This document shows, piece by piece, positions 7,290 through 10,893 of a stretch of 10,893 bases of DNA. Each line of letters begins with the position of its first letter. Position 1 is the stretch's first letter. The DNA is from Bacteroidota bacterium (lineage in GTDB: Bacteria > Bacteroidota > Bacteroidia > Bacteroidales > Bacteroidaceae). Location: positions 1-10,893 of the forward strand of contig JAFABV010000104.1 of NCBI GenBank assembly GCA_023425865.1, in the 5' to 3' direction. The notes beneath the pieces are model-generated. The model saw only the letters and a list, made by a program, of their open reading frames with translations, did not search any database and was not told where the DNA came from. The position numbers and the translations under genes are program-made.

Positions 7290-7297
7290 CAAAGATA
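7290..7297 (-). promoter_or_regulatory. Promoter -7 box of djlA
   Basis: TATCTTTG on the minus strand matches TAnnTTTG and ends 20 nt before the djlA ATG. No clear -33 TTTG is seen. It may also transcribe oxyR. Confidence 0.6.
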
Positions 7298-7483
7298 CTG
7301 TTTTTCCTATGATTTGGTAAGCCGCACGCCGCATTTTACCAATTTTTATGATAGCTTATCATGCATTGTTCGACAAAATATCTGCGGTGAAGCATACCAT
7401 GACGCAATCGCAGAGGATAGCGGGAAAAGAGTGGAAAAAAGGAAAAAAAAACTATCGGACAAGTCAATCTAAAAGAAAATTGC

Positions 7484-7491
7484 TACCTTTG
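7484..7491 (+). promoter_or_regulatory. Promoter -7 box of the small membrane protein gene
   Basis: TACCTTTG matches TAnnTTTG exactly and lies 27 nt before the ATG at 7519. This short A-rich leader is typical of Bacteroidota genes, and the box supports 7519 rather than the upstream in-frame ATG at 7348 as the start. Confidence 0.65.
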
Positions 7492-7518
7492 CAACAAATA
7501 ATAATCATTAGTAACAAC

Positions 7519-7728
7519 ATGAATATAGCAATTGCTTTCATCCTTTTCCTGATTGTGGCTGTAGTGCTTTGGGGCATCGGAGAACTCAACTACAAAGGTT
7601 TTCATTATGAGGAAGACGTCCCCCATCACCCAGACCCCACAGCTCATCAAGGTGGCGAGTACAAAGAACAAAACATTCGCGATATTTTGAAGAGCAATAG
7701 CACTAAAGGCTTCAATGCTGTAGACTAA
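7519..7728 (+). CDS. Small single-pass membrane protein, unknown function
   Basis: I do not recognise this 69-residue protein. Residues 2-22 form one hydrophobic helix (NIAIAFILFLIVAVVLWGIG). A hydrophilic tail follows with a His/Asp/Pro-rich patch (EEDVPHHPDPTAHQGGEYKE, 31-50) and a polar end (NIRDILKSNSTKGFNAVD). The lack of a signal-peptidase site and the short N-terminus suggest an anchored protein with the tail on one side of the inner membrane; orientation is not determined. The frame stays open upstream to 7348, but the promoter at 7484 and the A-rich leader place the start at 7519. It stands alone between divergent djlA and a strong terminator, so it is transcribed by itself. The HH-x-D pattern could bind metal, which is speculation. 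Coding status rests on promoter, start context and membrane helix. Confidence 0.75.
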   Translation: MNIAIAFILFLIVAVVLWGIGELNYKGFHYEEDVPHHPDPTAHQGGEYKEQNIRDILKSNSTKGFNAVD

Positions 7729-7790
7729 GCATAGTGATGTGGCCTTAGAGGTTTCTTAAAGGCTAAGCCCGCATAGACCATCCTATAGCT

Positions 7791-7840
7791 GCAAACAGCC
7801 CTGCGTTGGAATGATTCCTACGCAGGGCTGTTTGCTTTTT
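7791..7840 (+). terminator. Strong intrinsic terminator after the small membrane protein gene
   Basis: Perfect 16-bp arms GCAAACAGCCCTGCGT (7791-7806) and ACGCAGGGCTGTTTGC (7820-7835) are followed by TTTTT. The loop itself can pair further as GGAAT/ATTCC. No T-run exists on the minus strand, so it is a plus-strand terminator, although the hairpin would also end up in read-through transcripts of the convergent gene at 7869. Confidence 0.92.
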
Positions 7841-7868
7841 GAGTAGACAGAAGGAGGGCAAGTACGCC

Positions 7869-8324
7869 TTATTGTAAAATTTCTTCGTATGACGGGATAT
7901 GGTCTAATCTTAAAAAACTTTTACCGTCATAGTCGGTTCTAAAACAGTGGTGCTCCAATCCATTCGACACCATCAGATAGTCAACGTGCAACAGAAGGTT
8001 ATATGCCAGAACCTGATCGAAAACCTTCTGAGTGAGCGCCACAGAAGGTGCCTTGTACTCTATAATCATCCGTGCCTGAAGTTCTCGATCGTAAAGCACA
8101 CTGTCTGCCCGAAGTTGCTTTTGCCCAACCTGTAGTCTCACCTCATTTGCCATCAACGCCATTGGGTAACCCAGATGCTCAACCAGATAATGGATGAACG
8201 TTTGTCGCACCAGCTCTTCAGGCGTCAGCGCTACATACCGACGACGAAGCATATCGAATACACGGGGATGTTCGCGAGTGCCCTGCAATTTTATGTCGAA
8301 AGGGGGAAGGTTTAATGGAATCAT
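7869..8324 (-). CDS. Stand-alone HsdR N-terminal-domain protein (PD-(D/E)xK nuclease fold)
   Basis: This 151-residue protein resembles the N-terminal nuclease domain of type I restriction subunit HsdR, without the helicase part. Nuclease motifs are visible: LRADSVLYD (D74), MIIEYKAP (E89-x-K91) and the QxxxY signature of HsdR nucleases (Q104-VLA-Y108). The motif pattern fits a PD-(D/E)xK active site, so catalysis is plausible but unproven. The N-terminal half contains the usual LTPEELVRQTFIHYLVEHLGYP stretch (33-54). The frame stays open to an ATG at 8357, but that start would coincide with the expected transcription start. The ATG at 8324 has AAAGG about 8 nt upstream and is preferred. No HsdM or HsdS gene is nearby. 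From general knowledge, such proteins sit beside holA in many Bacteroidota and are annotated only by this domain. Confidence 0.88.
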   Translation of the reverse strand: MIPLNLPPFDIKLQGTREHPRVFDMLRRRYVALTPEELVRQTFIHYLVEHLGYPMALMANEVRLQVGQKQLRADSVLYDRELQARMIIEYKAPSVALTQKVFDQVLAYNLLLHVDYLMVSNGLEHHCFRTDYDGKSFLRLDHIPSYEEILQ

Positions 8325-8327
8325 TTT

Positions 8328-8369
8328 ATTACCTTTGCAATGTATTCTTCTATTCATTGCAAAGGTAAT
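8328..8369. promoter_or_regulatory. Overlapping face-to-face promoters within an inverted repeat
   Basis: ATTACCTTTGCAATG (8328-8342) is repeated as its exact reverse complement at 8355-8369, with a 12-nt spacer. Each arm contains a -7 box TACCTTTG. The plus-strand box (8330-8337) points to holA and the minus-strand box (8367 down to 8360) points to the HsdR-N gene. Neither has a clear -33 box. The two polymerases would have to use the same DNA, and the transcripts would overlap by about a dozen bases at their 5' ends. Confidence 0.65.
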
Positions 8370-8408
8370 GATTTGCTGTGAGAATATAAAACACAGAACT
8401 GTTGAATT

Positions 8409-9437
8409 ATGCCGGAAAAGACGCCCACCCTTACTTTCGACGCTATCATGCGTGAACTGAAAGCAGGAAACTTTGCACCTATTTATATATTAATGGGAGA
8501 TGAGTCGTATTTTATCGACCAGATCAGCAACTACATTCAGGAGCATGCACTCTCTCCCGACCAACAGGCTTTTGACCAGACTGTCGTTTTTGGGAGTGAC
8601 GTCAACGCTGCACAAGTGGCTGACCTGGCCATGCAGTACCCAATGATGTCACCACGAAAGGTCATCATAGTAAAGGAAGCGCAAGGCATGCGGTCGTTTG
8701 ATAAACTGGAAAAATACGCTGAGCATCCACAACCCAAAACCATCCTTGTCATCTGTTACAAGAATGGCACCATTAACCGAAGAACCAAATTCATTACGAA
8801 TTCGGAAAAGGTGGGCGTCGTTTACGAAAGTAAAAAGCTAAAAGAATACGAGCTACCAAGATATGTGAAAGGGTTCATGGCAAAGAGACAAGTCAGCATT
8901 GACGACAAGAGCGCGGCCATGATTGCTGACCATATAGGCTCTGATCTCAACCGGTTGCAATCTGAACTCGACAAGCTGATGATAGCATTACCAGAAGACA
9001 ATCGTAATGTCACACCTGAAATAGTAGAAAAGAACATCGGCGTAAGCAAAGACTTCAACGCATTTGAACTACGAAAAGCCATCATCAACCGGGAAGTATT
9101 GAAGGCCAATCAAATAATCAATTATTTTGACAACAACCCCAAGGCTGGTTCCATATACTCCTTCCTGCCCTTGCTCTTCAGCTATTTCCAAAACCTGATG
9201 CTCGCCTATTACGCACCGCATAAGAACGACCCACAAGCTGTAGCCGATTACCTTGACCTAAGAAACACATGGGGGGTACAAGACTACATGACTGGCATGA
9301 GAAACTATGCAGGAAAGAAAACGTTGGCAATTTTAGATAAACTACGTGAAATAGATGCCAAAAGTAAGGGGTTAGACAACCCAAACACCTCTGCAGGCGA
9401 CCTTATGAAGGAACTTATCTACTTCATTTTGCACTAA
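8409..9437 (+). CDS. holA: DNA polymerase III subunit delta
   Basis: HolA is the delta subunit of the clamp loader, which opens the beta sliding clamp ring. The 342-residue protein has the family start FAPIYILMGDESYFIDQIS (22-40), in which a degenerate P-loop region replaces a real Walker A motif, as in all delta subunits. The AAA+-like second block contains RKVIIVKEAQGM and later KTILVICYKNGTINRR. The middle domain has the conserved LIGxDL-like helix as ADHIGSDLNRLQSELDKL. The C-terminal collar-type helical domain includes FELRKAIINREVLKANQIINYF and ends LMKELIYFILH. It has a leader of about 65 nt from the -7 box at 8330 and is followed directly by an intrinsic terminator, so it is a single-gene transcript. 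Confidence 0.95.
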   Translation: MPEKTPTLTFDAIMRELKAGNFAPIYILMGDESYFIDQISNYIQEHALSPDQQAFDQTVVFGSDVNAAQVADLAMQYPMMSPRKVIIVKEAQGMRSFDKLEKYAEHPQPKTILVICYKNGTINRRTKFITNSEKVGVVYESKKLKEYELPRYVKGFMAKRQVSIDDKSAAMIADHIGSDLNRLQSELDKLMIALPEDNRNVTPEIVEKNIGVSKDFNAFELRKAIINREVLKANQIINYFDNNPKAGSIYSFLPLLFSYFQNLMLAYYAPHKNDPQAVADYLDLRNTWGVQDYMTGMRNYAGKKTLAILDKLREIDAKSKGLDNPNTSAGDLMKELIYFILH

Positions 9438-9465
9438 AAACCACCCCAAAAGGTGGTTTTTTTTT
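9436..9465 (+). terminator. Intrinsic terminator of holA
   Basis: AAAAACCACC (9436-9445) pairs with GGTGGTTTTT (9452-9461) around a 6-nt loop, and the T-run continues to 9465. The stem begins inside the stop codon. Confidence 0.88.
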
Positions 9466-9500
9466 CTATAACAAACCTCTTTCAAAACATTATTTTTAGA

Positions 9501-9529
9501 GCTAACTCATACAGTTTCGGAGAGTTAGC
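9501..9529 (+). repeat. Hairpin, possible second terminator after holA
   Basis: GCTAACTC (9501-9508) pairs with GAGTTAGC (9522-9529) around 13 nt. A short T-run (TTTTT) follows after four other bases. It could be a backup terminator 36 bp beyond the main one. Confidence 0.45.
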
Positions 9530-9551
9530 CTGATTTTTACCTCTGAAATTC

Positions 9552-9599
9552 GCGTATTTTTAACTGGCCAAGCCTTAGTTCCGTATAATCGAAAAACGC
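9552..9599. repeat. Candidate folded element
   Basis: An outer stem pairs GCGT(A)TTTT (9552-9560) with AAAAACGC (9592-9599), with one bulged A. Inside it AACTGGC-CAA-GCC-TT-AGTT can form a second hairpin with a 2-nt bulge. Nested pairing of this kind suggests a folded RNA, but there is no promoter evidence and AT-rich arms occur by chance. Confidence 0.3.
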
Positions 9600-9632
9600 C
9601 AAAAAAGCCCTCTTTTTTTGCCCGCCCAATTC

Positions 9633-9654
9633 AATGTTAAGATACGATAACATT
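9633..9654. repeat. Dyad AATGTTA-8-TAACATT
   Basis: Perfect 7-bp arms with an 8-nt spacer, the same spacer length as the dyad at 9768-9793. Operator-like; binding protein unknown. Confidence 0.4.
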
Positions 9655-9767
9655 TGCAATATCAAAGTTTACATACCTAAATCTCAGTATGTACACACAA
9701 ATATTCACATTGTTAAATTCGCATACACAAACCATGTCGAAGCTATATAAGGCAAATTTTGGTTTTA

Positions 9768-9793
9768 ATATTCAAACGGGTCGATTTGAATAT
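9768..9793. repeat. Dyad ATATTCAAA-8-TTTGAATAT
   Basis: Perfect 9-bp arms (9768-9776 and 9785-9793) with spacer CGGGTCGA. Its right arm is part of ATTTGAATATCC (9784-9795), whose exact reverse complement recurs at 10129-10140 inside the HTH gene promoter. Confidence 0.55.
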
Positions 9794-9846
9794 CCTAATT
9801 AATTGATATGCAATTAGCCTTTTGTTTTCATATATCACCAATAACC

Positions 9847-9984
9847 AGATAGTTACACATCATTGTTGCAGTAATTAGAGGATTTACATATGCACATTGC
9901 CCCAAAAAGCTATGGAAATACAGCGTCTCACACCTAACATCATGCAATAACTATCTAAAAGCCAGCTTTTTTATGATTTTAGAT
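9847..9984. repeat. Two inverted repeats that share a strand
   Basis: AGATAGTTA (9847-9855) can pair with TAACTATCT (9948-9956). ATCTAAAA (9953-9960) can pair with TTTTAGAT (9977-9984). The two share ATCT at 9953-9956, so the stems exclude each other. A small AAAAG-CCAG-CTTTT stem lies in the second one. Confidence 0.35.
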
Positions 9985-10018
9985 GAAGTATTTTACGTCT
10001 ACGAATTCGCTCTTCATG

Positions 10019-10038
10019 TTTGAATTTGCAAATCCAAA
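10019..10038. repeat. Imperfect 20-bp palindrome centred on TTTGCAAA
   Basis: Arms TTTGAATTTG and CAAATCCAAA match at nine of ten positions. It lies about 110 bp upstream of the -33 box of the HTH gene, in the same AT-rich region as the ATATTC boxes. Confidence 0.45.
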
Positions 10039-10125
10039 CCATAAAGCCACTGTTATATAATTTGCATACATAAATTATAATATCCAAATTCAAATATTCG
10101 AAAGTTAAAATAATGGTGTACTTCG

Positions 10126-10156
10126 TTGGGATATTCAAATTATTGTTTTATCTTTG
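10126..10156 (+). promoter_or_regulatory. Promoter of the HTH regulator with an overlapping operator-like box
   Basis: TATCTTTG (10149-10156) matches TAnnTTTG, and TTG at 10126-10128 is a fair -33 box 20 nt upstream. Between them GGATATTCAAAT (10129-10140) repeats, in inverse orientation, the sequence at 9784-9795. A protein bound to it would block polymerase. Transcription would begin near 10161. Confidence 0.65.
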
Positions 10157-10165
10157 CAAATTAAA

Positions 10166-10228
10166 GGGAGGACTGCTTTTTGCCACATATTTTCTATGTA
10201 AACATCAAGTGGCATTGCCTTTCCTCCC
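10166..10228 (+). other. Leader hairpin of the HTH gene mRNA
   Basis: GGGAGG (10166-10171) pairs with CCTCCC (10223-10228) and TGCCAC (10181-10186) pairs with GTGGCA (10209-10214). A GC/GC pair sits between them, around a 22-nt AT-rich loop. The hairpin would start about five bases from the expected 5' end of the mRNA and end 7 to 25 nt before the candidate start codons. Confidence 0.5.
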
Positions 10229-10246
10229 GTATAAATGCTTTGTGCT

Positions 10247-10714
10247 ATGGATATGAAAGATCGAATTAAGAAGATTATGGAGAGCCAACACATGACTCAA
10301 AAAGTGTTTGCTCAATTCACAGGAATATCGGAAGGGTCGTTGAGCGGTGTGTTCAATGACCGAACTCGCCCCACGATTCAAATGATAGAATCTATCCACA
10401 ACCATTTCCCCAAAATTTCTGTTGACTGGATTATGTTTGGTAATGGATCAATGTACACCGACGACAACAAGTCTACCCCTGAGGCAGAAGGGTCACAAAG
10501 TGAATATCAGGCTTCCGCGCAGGGCATGTCGGAGATAGACTTCTCCACCCCACTCTTTGATGCCAGCAACACTCCAAGTAATCAAGGCCTGCCTACAACA
10601 CCGAATATTACAGAAAAAACAATAGTAAAATACATTGACAAGCCAGAGCGGCATATTACAGAAATACGGATCTTCTATGATGATCAGACCTGGGAATCGT
10701 TTACTCCCAAATAA
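10247..10714 (+). CDS. Cro/CI-type helix-turn-helix transcription regulator
   Basis: From the ATG at 10247 this is 155 residues. In-frame starts at 10235 (four residues more) and 10253 (two fewer) are also possible; the common family start is MKDR, at 10253. Residues 3-70 are an XRE/CI-type DNA-binding domain. It runs through KDRIKKIMESQHMTQKVFAQ, ISEGSLSGVFNDRTRPTIQ (recognition helix) and IHNHFPKISVDWIMFGNGSMY. The last segment is the usual Bacteroidota ending FP-x-(I/L)-x-x-x-W-(I/L)-x-x-G-x-G-x-MY. A Ser/Thr/Glu/Pro-rich linker follows (about 72-125), then a conserved-looking tail EIRIFYDDQTWESFTPK. There is no LexA/CI peptidase domain, so RecA-triggered self-cleavage is not expected. It has its own promoter, a repeated box between the -33 and -7 elements, and a hairpin leader, so autoregulation is likely but inferred. 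It could control the neighbouring non-coding region or distant genes. Confidence 0.9.
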   Translation: MDMKDRIKKIMESQHMTQKVFAQFTGISEGSLSGVFNDRTRPTIQMIESIHNHFPKISVDWIMFGNGSMYTDDNKSTPEAEGSQSEYQASAQGMSEIDFSTPLFDASNTPSNQGLPTTPNITEKTIVKYIDKPERHITEIRIFYDDQTWESFTPK

Positions 10715-10788
10715 CGGGGGCATGCCATGATTGATATAGCCGACCATCAAATACGTTTCTTCCAACAATACGCGAGTTCGGGATAAGA
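10715..10788. other. Gap between two convergent genes
   Basis: The 74 bp between the HTH stop and the stop of the leftward gene at the edge hold a small palindrome GGCATGCC (10719-10726). No clear hairpin followed by a T-run is seen on either strand. Confidence 0.4.
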
Positions 10789-10893
10789 TTAGTATGCAAA
10801 CAGCTCCAATTGCCTTGTCTTTTCCACATGCACAGGCAGTGCCTCTGGTTTGTTGTCAAAGAAGCAGTAGGCAGTGAGAGCCGAGCATAGGTT
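10789..10893 (-). CDS. C-terminal end of a leftward gene cut by the window edge (possibly DUF72/YecE-like)
   Basis: The minus strand is open from the window edge to a TAA at 10789-10791 and encodes 34 residues ending AYCFFDNKPEALPVHVEKTR, then QLELFAY. The stretch CFFDNKPEALPVHVEKTRQL resembles the end of DUF72 (YecE-like) proteins, where a strand with F-N-N is followed by a helix rich in A and L. This is only a weak likeness from memory. The gene converges with the HTH gene. Its start and main body are outside the window. Confidence 0.55.
   Translation of the reverse strand, partial: NLCSALTAYCFFDNKPEALPVHVEKTRQLELFAY

Larger units (their letters stand above)
9466..10148. other. Long AT-rich non-coding region between holA and the HTH gene
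   Basis: About 680 bp without any supportable gene on either strand. It is AT-rich and carries several inverted repeats listed separately (9501-9529, 9552-9599, 9633-9654, 9768-9793, 9847-9956, 9953-9984, 10019-10038) and repeated ATATTC boxes. I found no exact TAnnTTTG box on either strand inside it, so no independent transcript can be assigned. No tRNA, RNase P, tmRNA or other well-known RNA signature was recognised. Confidence 0.6.

Noticed and set aside
7348..7518. N-terminal extension of the small membrane protein to an upstream ATG
   Set aside because: The promoter box TACCTTTG lies inside the extension, and the added residues are basic and low-complexity, unlike a conserved domain.
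8325..8357. Upstream start of the HsdR-N protein (11 extra residues)
   Set aside because: The expected transcription start from the minus-strand TACCTTTG falls at about the same place, leaving no leader, while the inner ATG has AAAGG upstream.
9501..9530. Integron attC-like site (GCTAAC...GTTAGC)
   Set aside because: The core triplets do not fit RYYYAAC/GTTRRRY, there is a single copy, and no integrase or cassette is present.
9638..9860. DnaA-box-like sequences (for example ATATTCACA at 9701)
   Set aside because: Only near matches to TTATNCACA were found and they are not clustered, so an origin cannot be claimed from this window.
9466..10148. CRISPR array or tandem repeat
   Set aside because: Repeated boxes are short, irregularly spaced and in both orientations, without constant-length spacers and without cas genes.

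Overview
The window looks like a chromosomal segment of a member of the Bacteroidota, most likely Prevotella or a close relative. The evidence is the gene content (a short-form CstA, HsdR-N-type protein beside holA, DjlA, OxyR) and recurring copies of the Bacteroidota -7 promoter element TAnnTTTG. That element (TACCTTTG, TATCTTTG or TACTTTTG) lies in front of tRNA-Asp, cstA, djlA, the small membrane protein, the HsdR-N protein, holA and the HTH gene. No insertion sequence, phage, CRISPR array or integron is visible.

Layout. Positions 1-5022 hold one leftward (minus strand) block. A cstA-type carbon-starvation transporter is followed with tiny gaps or overlaps by a small outer-membrane beta-barrel protein, recR, a four-helix membrane protein and a family 2 glycosyltransferase. 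A GNAT acetyltransferase follows after 63 bp. A tRNA-Asp(GTC) with its own promoter ends the block at the left edge. The spacing suggests one operon that couples nutrient uptake, envelope functions and recombinational repair. Positions 5023-5443 are non-coding and hold the cstA promoter and an ATAG/CTAT-rich dyad. Next come oxyR (peroxide-sensing LysR regulator, Cys199 and Cys208 both present) and djlA (membrane-anchored TerB/J-domain co-chaperone), both leftward.

Positions 7270-7868 hold a rightward 69-residue single-pass membrane protein with its own promoter and a very strong hairpin terminator. At 7869-9437 a stand-alone HsdR-N-like nuclease-domain protein (leftward) and holA (DNA polymerase III delta, rightward) diverge. 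Their -7 boxes face each other inside one 15-bp inverted repeat, so their promoters overlap.

Positions 9438-10234 are about 800 bp of AT-rich non-coding DNA. It contains several dyads, repeated ATATTC/TTTGAATAT boxes, possible RNA folds, and finally the promoter and a long leader hairpin of a Cro/CI-type HTH regulator (10247-10714). At the right edge the last 34 codons of a leftward gene enter the window.

Most genes are housekeeping. The least explained parts are the 9438-10234 region with the HTH gene's leader, the overlapping promoters at 8328-8369, the orphan HsdR-N protein, and the small membrane protein.
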